Part shown: positions 26,099 to 36,453 of the stretch, piece after piece
Position numbering within the stretch: position 1 is the stretch's first letter
Layout of the letters: each line of letters begins with the position of its first letter
Assembly: GCA_041984235.1 (NCBI GenBank)
Contig: JBHIYN010000009.1
Location: 1 to 64,000, forward strand
DNA from: JBHIYN01 sp041984235
GTDB taxonomy: Bacteria > Pseudomonadota > Gammaproteobacteria > Ga0077536
DNA: 64,000 nucleotides
Direction: 5' to 3'
Notes under the pieces: generated by a model
The model's database searches: none
What the model was told of the DNA's origin: nothing
Seen by the model: only the letters and a program-made list of their open reading frames with translations
Made by a program: the position numbers and the translations under genes

Positions 26099-26125
26099 AC
26101 GCCCGGCTTGCCGGGCGTTTTTTTT
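26099..26125 (+). terminator. Rho-independent terminator after EF-G
   Basis: ACGCCCGG-CTTG-CCGGGCGT forms a perfect 8-bp stem with a four-base loop, followed by a run of eight T. It starts about 25 bases after the EF-G stop. Confidence 0.93.
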
Positions 26126-26147
26126 GTCGTGGGGGTGTGCGGGGGAG

Positions 26148-26403
26148 GGGGACAGTCCCCTTTTCCGGGGGGGGGTGTAAAAGGGGACAGTCCCCTTTTC
26201 GTCCGCGCTCTCGGCAGGGTAGCTAGCGCCCTTGGGGTGGGAAAGGGGGAGTCCCTGTTGATCGCGTTACGGGTGTAAAAGGGGACAGTCCCCTTTTCCG
26301 GGGGGGGTGCGCGGCAGACGGACGGCTCTGCGGTGGAAAAGGGGACAGTCCCCGCGATTGGAAAAGGGGACAGTCCCTGCGATTGGAAAAGGGGACAGTC
26401 CCC
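26148..26403. repeat. Array of GGGGACAGTCCCC palindromes (REP-like)
   Basis: Perfect copies lie at 26148-26160, 26183-26195, 26281-26293, 26341-26353 and 26391-26403, a one-base variant at 26366-26378, and a decayed copy near 26244. Most are preceded by AAAA and some followed by TTTT, extending the palindrome. The array fills the space between the ends of the convergent EF-G and pepN genes and may end both transcripts. The GGGGACA beginning is shared with the long inverted repeats at 39816 and 47894. Confidence 0.85.
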
Positions 26404-26405
26404 GT

Positions 26406-29048
26406 TCAATCGAGTGCGCGGGTGACGACCTCGTAGCTGTCCTTGGACAGGCCGGCGGTGTCGCGGATGCGCTCCAGCGCGCGGCGGGCATGCGCCTGGC
26501 GGCCGCTGTCGAACTTGCGCCAGCGGTCGAAGGCGCGCGCGAGCCGTGCGGCGATCTGGGCGTTGCCGCTGTCGAGGGCGATGACCTGGTCGGCGGCGAA
26601 GGCGTAGCCGCTGCCGTCCGCGGCGTGGAAACGCGCGTGGTTGGCATGGCAGAAAGCGCCGATCACCGAGCGCACGCGGTTGGGGTTGCGCAGGTCGAAA
26701 TCGGGATGCTCGAGCAGGCGGCGCACCTCGTCCAGGGTGCCGGGCAGGCGCGAGGTCGCCTGCACCGCGAACCACTTGTCGAGGACCAGCGGCTCGTTGC
26801 GCCAGGTGTCGTAAAACCAGGTGAGCGCTTCGCCGCGCTCGGGACAGTCGCAGTTGGCGAGCGCGGTCAGTGCGGCCATGGCGTCGGTCATGTTGTCCGC
26901 GGTGCGTAGCTGGTCGAGGCAGCGCCGGCGCGTTTGCTCGCGTTCGAGCTCCATCAGGTAACCGAGCGCGATATTGCTGAGCGCCCGTCGCCCGGCCGGG
27001 CCGGGCTCCGGACTGTAGGGGCCTTCGCTGGCATAGCCCATGTAGGCCTCGGCGAACTCGCTTTCGAGGTTCTCGGCGAGGTGGCGGCGCAGCGCGGTGC
27101 GCGCCTCCAGGATGGCGTCGGGGTCGACCTCGTCCATCTGCTCGGCGATGTAGCCTGCGCCCGGCAGGCCCAGGGCCTCGGCGGCGAAGGCCGGGTCGGC
27201 GGCGGCGTCGGCGAGCACGCGGCGGAACACGCCGACGAGCGCGTCGCCGAAGTCCGGCGTGCCGCCCGCCCGCAGCGTGTCGATGGCGCGCAGCAGCACG
27301 CGCATGCCGAGGCGCTGCCCGGCCTCCCAGCGGTTGAAGGGATCGCTGTCGTGCGCGGCGAGGTGGGCGAGATCGTCATCGGTGTAGTCGATCTCGAGGA
27401 TCACCGGCGCGGAGAAGCCGCGCAGCAGAGAGGGCGCCGGGGCCTCGCCAACGTCGACGAAGACGAAGTCCTGCTCGGCTTCGGTCAGCGACAGCACCCG
27501 TGTCCCCGCGGCGGCGGTGTCCTCGCCTGCGAGCTGCAGCGGCAGGTCGTCGCCGGCGCTGCCGAGCAGGCCGAGGGCAACGGGGATGTGCAGGGGCCCG
27601 GCGTCAGGCCCCGCGTTCGCCGGCTGCTGCTGGCTGAGCGTCAGGGTGTAGCGTCGTGCTGCCGCGTCGTAGCGGCCGCGCGCACGCACGACCGGCGTGC
27701 CGGCCTGGCCGTACCAGCGTTTGAACTGCTCGAGATCGACGCCCGAGGCGTCCTGCATGGCGGCGACGAATTCCTCGGTGCGCACGGCCTGGCCGTCGTG
27801 GCGCTGGAAGTAGAGATCCATGCCGGCGCGAAAGCGCTCGGGGCCGAGCAGGGTGTGAATCATGCGCACCACCTCGGCACCTTTTTCGTACACGGTGGCG
27901 GTGTAGAAGTTGCTGATCTCGATGTAGGACTCGGGGCGGATCGGGTGCGCCATCGGGCCGGCGTCCTCGGGAAACTGCGCGGCACGCAGCTGGCGTACTT
28001 CCTGGATGCGCTGCACGGCGTGCGAGTAGCGATCGCCGCCGTACTGCTGGTCGCGGAACACGGTCAGCCCTTCCTTGAGGCTCAGCTGGAACCAGTCGCG
28101 GCAGGTCACGCGGTTGCCGGTCCAGTTGTGGAAGTACTCGTGGGCGACGACGCGGTCGAGCATCATGAAGTCGGTGTCAGTGGCGGTATCCGGCCGCGCC
28201 AGTACGTACTTGGTATTGAAGATGTTGAGGCCCTTGTTCTCCATCGCGCCCATGTTGAAGTCGCCGACCGCGACGATCATGTACTGGTCGAGATCGAGCT
28301 CCAGGCCGAAGGTCTCCTCGTCCCAGCGCATGGCGGACTTCAGCGCCTCCAGCGCGAAGCCGCACTGGTCGAGCTTGCCCGGCTCGACGTAGATCAGCAG
28401 CTTGACCGTGCGTCCGGATGCGGTGGTGAAGTCGGATTCCAGCTTGTCCAGTCGCGCGGCAACCATCGCGAACAGGTAGCTCGGCTTGGGGAAGGGGTCG
28501 ACCCAGCGTGCGCGGTGGCGGCCGTCGTCGAGATCCTCGTGTCCGTCGAGGTTGCCGTTCGAGAGCAGCACCGGGAAGCGCTCGCAGTCGGCGGTGATGG
28601 TGGTGGTGTAGCGCGTCATCACGTCCGGCCGGTCGATGAACCAGGTGATGCGGCGGAAGCCTTCGGCCTCGCACTGGGTGAAGTAGCCGGTCCTGGAAGC
28701 GTACAGGCCTTCGAGCTGGGTGTTGTCCTCGGGGTGGATGCGTACCACGCTCTCGAAGCGGAAGCGGTCGGGTACGTCGGCGATGGTGAGGTGCTCACCC
28801 TCGATGACCCAGGCGTCCGCGTCCAGGGTGCGGCCGTCGATGGCGAGCGACACGGTCTCCAGGCCGTCGCCGTCCAGCACCAGCGGCGCGTGCGGATCGG
28901 CGGCGGCGGGATTGCGCGCGAGCGCCAGCGTCGCGCGTACCTCGGTGTGGTCGTCGCGGATGTCGACGTCGAGCGCGATGCTGTCGACGAGGAAGGCCGG
29001 CGGCGTGTAGTCGCGCAGGTAGATGGTTTGCGGGGTGGGGTTCAGCAT
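26406..29048 (-). CDS. pepN: Aminopeptidase N (M1 family)
   Basis: Zinc metallopeptidase of 880 residues that removes N-terminal amino acids from peptides in the cytoplasm. The exopeptidase motif is GAMENKGLN and the zinc site is HEYFHNWTGNRVTCRDW followed by LKEGLTVFRDQQ with the third ligand Glu. The beta-rich N-terminus starts MLNPTPQTIYLRDY, as in the E. coli enzyme, and the C-terminal helical domain is complete. Its stop lies next to the palindrome array. An EthD-domain gene lies ten bases upstream of its start on the same strand, so they may be co-transcribed. Confidence 0.96.
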   Translation of the reverse strand: MLNPTPQTIYLRDYTPPAFLVDSIALDVDIRDDHTEVRATLALARNPAAADPHAPLVLDGDGLETVSLAIDGRTLDADAWVIEGEHLTIADVPDRFRFESVVRIHPEDNTQLEGLYASRTGYFTQCEAEGFRRITWFIDRPDVMTRYTTTITADCERFPVLLSNGNLDGHEDLDDGRHRARWVDPFPKPSYLFAMVAARLDKLESDFTTASGRTVKLLIYVEPGKLDQCGFALEALKSAMRWDEETFGLELDLDQYMIVAVGDFNMGAMENKGLNIFNTKYVLARPDTATDTDFMMLDRVVAHEYFHNWTGNRVTCRDWFQLSLKEGLTVFRDQQYGGDRYSHAVQRIQEVRQLRAAQFPEDAGPMAHPIRPESYIEISNFYTATVYEKGAEVVRMIHTLLGPERFRAGMDLYFQRHDGQAVRTEEFVAAMQDASGVDLEQFKRWYGQAGTPVVRARGRYDAAARRYTLTLSQQQPANAGPDAGPLHIPVALGLLGSAGDDLPLQLAGEDTAAAGTRVLSLTEAEQDFVFVDVGEAPAPSLLRGFSAPVILEIDYTDDDLAHLAAHDSDPFNRWEAGQRLGMRVLLRAIDTLRAGGTPDFGDALVGVFRRVLADAAADPAFAAEALGLPGAGYIAEQMDEVDPDAILEARTALRRHLAENLESEFAEAYMGYASEGPYSPEPGPAGRRALSNIALGYLMELEREQTRRRCLDQLRTADNMTDAMAALTALANCDCPERGEALTWFYDTWRNEPLVLDKWFAVQATSRLPGTLDEVRRLLEHPDFDLRNPNRVRSVIGAFCHANHARFHAADGSGYAFAADQVIALDSGNAQIAARLARAFDRWRKFDSGRQAHARRALERIRDTAGLSKDSYEVVTRALD

Positions 29049-29058
29049 GACGTTTCTT

Positions 29059-29364
29059 TCATTCGACGATGAGATGTTCTTCGGTCATCAGGATGGCAAT
29101 CTGCGCCGCCGCGGCCATCGCACTCTGGCGCGCGCGCTGCCCTTCGGGCGTTTCGAACACGCGCTCCATCGCTTCGCGCGATTCGAACCACACCTCGGCG
29201 ACGCCGTCGAACGGCTGGTCCGGCGTGGTGCAGAGGTTAATGGCGTAACGCACCAGGCCCGGCCACTGCTGCACCTTCGGCGCGTGCTCGGTCAGCCACC
29301 ACTGCCGGAAGGCCTCGAAATCCATGTCCTCAGGACGTTTGATGATGCCGATAACCTTGTACAT
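29059..29364 (-). CDS. EthD-domain protein
   Basis: A 101-residue protein with one EthD ferredoxin-like alpha/beta-barrel domain (YKVIGIIKRPEDMDFEAF, WLTEHAPKVQQWPGLVRY, FDGVAEVWFESREAMERVF). EthD proteins are small dimeric companions of oxidative pathways, first seen in ethyl tert-butyl ether degradation; the biochemical role is unclear. The ATG at 29364 gives the usual start. It precedes pepN on the same strand and is divergent from a glutathione-transferase gene. Confidence 0.85.
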   Translation of the reverse strand: MYKVIGIIKRPEDMDFEAFRQWWLTEHAPKVQQWPGLVRYAINLCTTPDQPFDGVAEVWFESREAMERVFETPEGQRARQSAMAAAAQIAILMTEEHLIVE

Positions 29365-29490
29365 GGGGCTGCTCCCGGGCTTATCAAGCACGCCGATTCT
29401 ACGCAATTCCGCGACCCGGGGCCGCGCACCGTAGGCGGCGCGCAACGCAGCCAGTATGCTGTGCTGCCGAGACGGAACCCGGAGAGCACC

Positions 29491-30216
29491 GTGATCGATC
29501 TGTACTACTGGCCCACGCCGAACGGCAAGAAAGTGACCATCCTGCTGGAGGAATGCGGGATGCCGTACACGGTCATTCCGTGCAACATCGCGCAGGGCGA
29601 CCAGTTCGAGGAGGACTTCCTGCGCATCTGCCCCAACAACCGCATGCCGGCCATGGTCGACCGCGAGCCGCCCGGCGGCGGTGAGCCGATCGGGGTGTTC
29701 GAATCAGGCGCAATGATGATGTACATCGCCGAGAAGGCGGGGCGCTTCTGGCCGCAGGACGTGCGCGGCAAGTACCGCGTCACGCAATGGGTCATGTGGC
29801 AGATGGCCAACCAGGGACCGAAGAGCGGCGAGTGCGGGCATTTTCAGCGACTCGGAGACCGGCAGGGCGATCAGAGCTACGCGCTGAAGCGCTTTACCGA
29901 CGAGGAGCATCGCTGCCTGGGCGTGCTCAACCAGCAGCTCTACGAGACCCCCTACCTGGCCGGTGACGAGTACTCCATCGCGGACATGATCGTTTATCCC
30001 TGGTGTGCGACGGCCGAGGCCCACGGCCAGGATCTCGGCGAGTTCGAGTACTTCAGGCGCTGGTGGGACGAGCTCTCGGCGCGCCCGGCGGTGCAGCGCG
30101 GCATGGACGTGGGCAAGGATCTCAGCTTCAACTACGAGACGATGAGCGAGGAAGAGAAGGCGCGGCTGCACAAGCTGCTCTACAACCAGCGCGCGCGCCC
30201 GGTGGTGAAGCGCTGA
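29491..30216 (+). CDS. Glutathione S-transferase, YghU/YfcG (nu-class) type
   Basis: A 241-residue two-domain GST. The thioredoxin-like N-terminal part begins IDLYYWPTPNGKKVTILLEE, with Thr and Asn as in YfcG, and contains FLRICPNNRMPAMVD and the FESGAMMMYIAEK glutathione-binding loop. The helical C-terminal domain holds LAGDEYSIADMIVYPW. Nu-class enzymes show disulfide-bond reductase activity with glutathione and weak transferase activity. The start is a GTG at 29491 behind a GGAGAG ribosome site. The slyD-like gene follows after 13 bases, probably as one transcript. Confidence 0.9.
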   Translation: MIDLYYWPTPNGKKVTILLEECGMPYTVIPCNIAQGDQFEEDFLRICPNNRMPAMVDREPPGGGEPIGVFESGAMMMYIAEKAGRFWPQDVRGKYRVTQWVMWQMANQGPKSGECGHFQRLGDRQGDQSYALKRFTDEEHRCLGVLNQQLYETPYLAGDEYSIADMIVYPWCATAEAHGQDLGEFEYFRRWWDELSARPAVQRGMDVGKDLSFNYETMSEEEKARLHKLLYNQRARPVVKR

Positions 30217-30229
30217 CCGGGAGACGGGC

Positions 30230-30715
30230 ATGAACATCGATACCGATTGCGTGGTGCGTTTCCACTACCGCCTGCGCGACAGCGACGGGCGCGAGCTGGA
30301 GAGCTCCTTCGACGGCGAGCCGGTCGCCTACCTGCACGGTCACGACGGCATCATCCGCGGGCTGGAGGCGGAGATGGCCGGCAAGTGCGCCGGCGACACC
30401 TTCACCGCCACCGTGCCGCCGGAGCTCGGCTACGGCGCGCGCGAGGCCGGCGCCACCGCGCGCATCCCGATGAAGCACGTGCTCACGCGCGGCAAGCTGA
30501 AACCGGGCCAGGTGGTCGCGGTCAACACCGAGCACGGCCCGCGCGAGGTGGTGGTGATCAAGCCCGGCCGCTTCGTGGTCGACGTCGACACCAACCATCC
30601 ACTGGCCGGGCAGACACTGCAATTCGAGGTCGAGATCCTGGACGTGCGCGCGGCCAGCGACGAGGAGCGCGCGCACGGACACGTGCACGGCGCCGGCGGC
30701 CATCACCACGACTGA
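30230..30715 (+). CDS. FKBP-type peptidyl-prolyl cis-trans isomerase, SlyD-like
   Basis: A 161-residue folding helper. The FKBP fold (VVRFHYRLRDSDGRELESS, YLHGHDGIIRGLE, PPELGYG) is interrupted by the insert-in-flap domain seen in SlyD, and the tail is rich in His (HGHVHGAGGHHHD), which in SlyD binds nickel and other metals. It combines isomerase and chaperone action and may assist metallo-enzyme assembly. A GGGAGA ribosome site lies before ATG 30230. It follows the GST gene closely and precedes the PQQ enzyme by 22 bases on the same strand. Confidence 0.9.
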   Translation: MNIDTDCVVRFHYRLRDSDGRELESSFDGEPVAYLHGHDGIIRGLEAEMAGKCAGDTFTATVPPELGYGAREAGATARIPMKHVLTRGKLKPGQVVAVNTEHGPREVVVIKPGRFVVDVDTNHPLAGQTLQFEVEILDVRAASDEERAHGHVHGAGGHHHD

Positions 30716-30737
30716 GCGGCGAGCAGGGGAGACACAC

Positions 30738-32543
30738 ATGAGACTGCTGCATCTGGGCGCGGCGCTGCTGGTTCTGGCCGGCGCACCGCTGGCCGCGGAC
30801 GATACCCGCCTGGCCGCGGCTGCCACTGACGACGACAACTGGCTCACCTACGGCAACGGCTGGGCCAACCAGCGCTACAGCGGGCTCACCGCCATCGATC
30901 GCGACAACGTCGCCGGCCTGGTGCCGGCATGGATCTACCAGACCAGCATTCTCGGTACCTTCCCCGCCAACCCGCTGGTGGTGGACGGCGTGATGTATCT
31001 CACTACGCCGCGCAACCACGTCGTCGCGCTGGACGCGGCGACCGGCGCCGAGCGGTGGCGTTACCGTCACCAGATGAGCCAGGAGCAGCTCTGCTGCGGC
31101 ACCCACAACCGCGGCCTCGCCTGGGGTTACGGGCGCGTGTTCCTGATCACCGCGGACGCGCGGTTGCTGGCGCTCGATGCCGCCAGCGGCGACATCGCCT
31201 GGGACATTCCCGTGGTCGATGCCGGCAGCGGCGATCCGGCCGACCTCGAGTCCATCCGCCGCTACGACCCGGCCGCGCCCGGCGCCTTCGCGCGCTACAC
31301 GCGCTTCGCCGGCAACATGGCGCCGCTGGTGCACGACGGCCGCGTCTACGTCGGCGTCAGCGGTACCGGCTACAGCGCGGTGCTGGACGAGGCCGAGTCC
31401 GGCTCGGCCTCGGTGCTCGGTCGTCCCGGCGTGCGCCGCGGGCTGCGCGCCTTCCTGTCCGCCTACGATGCCGATGACGGCACCCTGCTGTGGCGCTGGT
31501 ACGCGACCAGGGCCGATGGCTGGGAAGGCGACTTCACGGCAGTGACGGCGTTCGGCGATGCCCTGGAGCGCGACATTGCGGCCGAGCGCGCGGCGGCGCC
31601 CGCGCACCGCGACGCGTGGCGTGGCGGCGGTGGCTCGATCTACTCCTCGCCCTCGGTCGACCCCGAACTCGGGCTGATCTACTTCGGCACCGGCAATGCC
31701 TCGCCGCAGTACGGCGACGCGACGCGGCCGGGCGACAATCTCTATACCTCCTCGGTGGTCGCGCTCGACGCCGCCAGCGGCGCGCTGCGCTGGTACCACC
31801 AGCTCGTGCCGCACGACATCTGGGGCTACGACGTGGCCGCGCCGCCGCTGCTGCTGACCGCCCCGGATGCGGACGGCAAACCGGTCGCCGCGCTGGCGGT
31901 CGCCTCCAAGTCGGGCTGGCTGTACCTGTTCGATCGCGCCAGCGGCGCGCCGCTGCGCCGCTCCGAGCCCTTCGTGCCGCAGACCGACACCCTGTTCCGC
32001 CGCCCGACCCCGGACGGCATCGTCATCGCGCCGGGCGCCGCCGGCGGCGCCAACTGGCCGCCGCTCGCCTTCCATCCGGGTACCGGTCTCGTCTACGTAC
32101 CGGCGGCGCACCAGCCGACGCGCTACCACACCGAAACCGATGCCGACGGCCGCCGGCTGAACATCCTGAGCTTCCCCCCCGATTTGCCGCGCTGGGGCAC
32201 GGTGAGTGCCATCGACCCGGCCGACGGGCGCATCCGCTGGCAGGCGAAGACGGAGCTGCCGGTGGTCTCGGGCATGCTCGCGACCGCCGGCGGGCTCGTT
32301 TTCCACGGCCAGTCGAATGGCGATTTCGTCGCCCGCGACGCGGCCAGCGGCGAGCGCCTGTGGCGTTTCGCCACCGGCGCCGGGGTCAACGCGCCGGCGG
32401 TGACCTATCGCGCCGGCGGCCGCCAGTACGTCGCCGTCGCCGCCGGCGGGCACAAGCTGTTCGACTACCCGCTGGGCGATACGGTGATTGCGTTCGCCCT
32501 GCCCGGCACGAACCAGGGCGCCGCGGAGGGCGCACAACCATGA
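30738..32543 (+). CDS. Periplasmic PQQ-type beta-propeller dehydrogenase
   Basis: A 601-residue secreted protein with a signal peptide (residues 1-20), an eight-bladed propeller of repeated GxxxWxY-type blades and the adjacent-cysteine pair QLCCGTHNRG that forms the vicinal disulfide under PQQ. ASKSGWLYLFDR holds the PQQ-contacting Lys. In known quinoprotein alcohol dehydrogenases the catalytic base is the first Asp of WDYD; here the segment is HDIWGYD, so that Asp is Gly and only the second Asp remains. Function as an alcohol oxidase is therefore uncertain; it might use another base or bind another ligand. No cytochrome domain is fused. It overlaps the next gene by four bases. Confidence 0.78.
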   Translation: MRLLHLGAALLVLAGAPLAADDTRLAAAATDDDNWLTYGNGWANQRYSGLTAIDRDNVAGLVPAWIYQTSILGTFPANPLVVDGVMYLTTPRNHVVALDAATGAERWRYRHQMSQEQLCCGTHNRGLAWGYGRVFLITADARLLALDAASGDIAWDIPVVDAGSGDPADLESIRRYDPAAPGAFARYTRFAGNMAPLVHDGRVYVGVSGTGYSAVLDEAESGSASVLGRPGVRRGLRAFLSAYDADDGTLLWRWYATRADGWEGDFTAVTAFGDALERDIAAERAAAPAHRDAWRGGGGSIYSSPSVDPELGLIYFGTGNASPQYGDATRPGDNLYTSSVVALDAASGALRWYHQLVPHDIWGYDVAAPPLLLTAPDADGKPVAALAVASKSGWLYLFDRASGAPLRRSEPFVPQTDTLFRRPTPDGIVIAPGAAGGANWPPLAFHPGTGLVYVPAAHQPTRYHTETDADGRRLNILSFPPDLPRWGTVSAIDPADGRIRWQAKTELPVVSGMLATAGGLVFHGQSNGDFVARDAASGERLWRFATGAGVNAPAVTYRAGGRQYVAVAAGGHKLFDYPLGDTVIAFALPGTNQGAAEGAQP

Positions 32544-33451
32544 GTGAAATCATCCTGCACGAGTACCCGGTGTCACCGTTCTCGGAGAAGGTGCGCCGCA
32601 TCCTCGCTTTCAAAGGCCTGCCGTGGCGCGCGGTCGAGCAGCCGGTGATCGCGCCCAAGCCCGACCTGACGCCGCTCACCGGCGGCTACCGGCGCATCCC
32701 GGTGATGCAGATCGGTGCCGACGTCTACTGCGACACCGCGCTCATCGTGCGCCGGCTGGAGGCCCTGCATCCGGCGCCTGCCGTAATCCCACCCGCGCAG
32801 GCCGGGACGGCGGCGGTGATCGAGGACTGGGCCGATCACCGCCTGTTCATGCACGCCGTTCCGCCGGCCGTGGTCGACCTGGTCGAGCACCTGCCGGACG
32901 GCTTCATCGAAGATCGCGCGGCGATGTCGCCGGGCTTCACCCTGGAGGCGCTGAGCGGCGCGGCGCCGCACGCCAAGGCGCAGCTGGTGCACGATTTCGA
33001 TCGCCTCGAGCAGCAGCTCGCGGGCGCCGCCTTTCTGCTCGGAGACGCCTTCAGCGTCGCCGACGCCGCCTGCTACCACGTGGTGTGGTTCTCGCGGAAC
33101 AGTGCGGCGGTCGCCGAGGCGATCGCCGCGCGGCCGGCGCTGGCGGCGTGGCTGGCGCGCATCGAAGGCTTCGGTCCCGGCAAGGTCGAGCCGATGAGCG
33201 GTGCCGATGCGCTTGCCGTCGCGCGTGACGCTGAGCCGGCCGATACTGGCGGTGACTCGGTCGCCGACGCCGGTTACGGGCCAGGCGACAAGGTGACCAT
33301 CGTCGCCGACGACTACGGCACCGAAACGACCACCGGCACGGTCGCGCGTGTGCTCGCCAACGAAATCACGGTGCTGCGCGAGGACGCCGCGGTGGGCCGG
33401 GTGGCGGTGCACTATCCACGTGCCGGCTACCGGGTAGAGCGCGCCGCGTGA
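32540..33451 (+). CDS. Glutathione-transferase-like protein with C-terminal beta extension
   Basis: A 303-residue protein. Residues 1-80 are a thioredoxin-like GST domain (LHEYPVSPFSEKVRRILAF, YRRIPVMQIGADVYCDTALIVRRLE), and residues 90-215 a helical GST C-domain (FLLGDAFSVADAACY). About 70 additional residues follow (YGPGDKVTIVADDYGTETT ... YPRAGYRVER) that read as a small SH3-like barrel not usual in GSTs. The start ATG overlaps the PQQ-enzyme stop (ATGA), so both are made together. The substrate is unknown; it may be a redox or dehalogenation enzyme. Confidence 0.82.
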   Translation: MSEIILHEYPVSPFSEKVRRILAFKGLPWRAVEQPVIAPKPDLTPLTGGYRRIPVMQIGADVYCDTALIVRRLEALHPAPAVIPPAQAGTAAVIEDWADHRLFMHAVPPAVVDLVEHLPDGFIEDRAAMSPGFTLEALSGAAPHAKAQLVHDFDRLEQQLAGAAFLLGDAFSVADAACYHVVWFSRNSAAVAEAIAARPALAAWLARIEGFGPGKVEPMSGADALAVARDAEPADTGGDSVADAGYGPGDKVTIVADDYGTETTTGTVARVLANEITVLREDAAVGRVAVHYPRAGYRVERAA

Positions 33452-33455
33452 GGCC

Positions 33456-34244
33456 TCAGTAGCCGCGAAAGACCCCCTCGCGTTTCTCGCGAAAGGCTTC
33501 CACCGCCTCGGCGTGATCGGGGCCGCTCTTGGTGATCGCGATGTGCGAGGAGACGAGGTCCAGGCAGGTGTCGAGATCGGCGCTGAAGGCGTGATCGACG
33601 GCGCGCTTGATGAGGCGCACCGAGAGCGGCGGGTTGCGCGCGATGCTCTGTGCCAGCGCGCGTGTCCGCGCGGCGAGTTCGTCATCGGGCCAGACGTGGT
33701 TGACGAGACCGATGCGCAGCGCCTCCTCGGCGTCGACCCACCTGCCGCTCAGTAGCAGTTCCATCGCCATGCCGCGGCCGACCAGGTGCGGCAGGAACCA
33801 CGCGCCACCGGCACCCGGCAGCAGGCCGAGGCGGGCGTAGGTCTCGGCGAAGCGCGCGCCGTGGCCGGCCACGCGCAGGTCGCAGGCCAGCGCGAGGTCC
33901 ATGCCGGCGCCGGCGGCGGCGCCGTTGACCGCGGCGATGATCGGCTTGTCGAAGCGCGCCAGGCGTTTGGCGAAGGACTGGATCAGGGTCCAGATGTAGT
34001 CCTTGGTCGCGTGCGGCCGGTTGTCGACGTCCGCGCCCATGCCGCTGACGTCGCCGCCGGTGCAAAAGCCGCGCCCGGCGCCGGTGAGGATGACCACGGC
34101 GACGTCCGCGCGCGCCGCGCACTCGTCGATCAGCGCGACCAGGCGCTCGAGCATGGGATCGGTGAACGCGTTGAGCTTGTCGGGGCGGTTCAGGGTAAGG
34201 GTCGCGATGCGCTCGCTGACCTCGAACAGGACGGGCTCGGCCAT
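33456..34244 (-). CDS. Enoyl-CoA hydratase/isomerase family protein (PaaG-like)
   Basis: Crotonase-fold protein of 262 residues. The oxyanion-hole segments are GRGFCTGGDVSGMG and NGAAAGAGMDLALACD, and the later part GLLPGAGGAWFLPHLVG resembles PaaG, a ring-opening isomerase. The two Glu residues of classical enoyl-CoA hydratase correspond to Asp (GAGMD) and a non-acidic residue here, so isomerase or another crotonase reaction is more likely than hydration. ATG 34244 has a GGAG site six bases upstream; the in-frame GTG at 34256 lacks one. It is convergent with the GST gene and divergent from the YyaL gene. Confidence 0.87.
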   Translation of the reverse strand: MAEPVLFEVSERIATLTLNRPDKLNAFTDPMLERLVALIDECAARADVAVVILTGAGRGFCTGGDVSGMGADVDNRPHATKDYIWTLIQSFAKRLARFDKPIIAAVNGAAAGAGMDLALACDLRVAGHGARFAETYARLGLLPGAGGAWFLPHLVGRGMAMELLLSGRWVDAEEALRIGLVNHVWPDDELAARTRALAQSIARNPPLSVRLIKRAVDHAFSADLDTCLDLVSSHIAITKSGPDHAEAVEAFREKREGVFRGY

Positions 34245-34365
34245 GATCTTCTCCACTGGCGGGACAGGACAGGCCGCACAGTTTAGCCGCGGCGCGGACG
34301 CCGCGTACGGTGGGGGTGCGGGCGGCGCTGTGCTAGGGTGGCGCGCCCCGTGCCAGGACCGTGCG

Positions 34366-36399
<2,034 letters not shown>

Positions 36400-36453
36400 A
36401 CGCGCCATGGAGAACCACTGCGGGGCACGCCCGTGCGCGCCGCTGCGCATACA

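Noticed and set aside
26148..26403. CRISPR or direct-repeat origin (iteron) array
   Set aside because: The repeats are 13-base palindromes at irregular spacing between two gene ends, with no Rep or Cas gene nearby.
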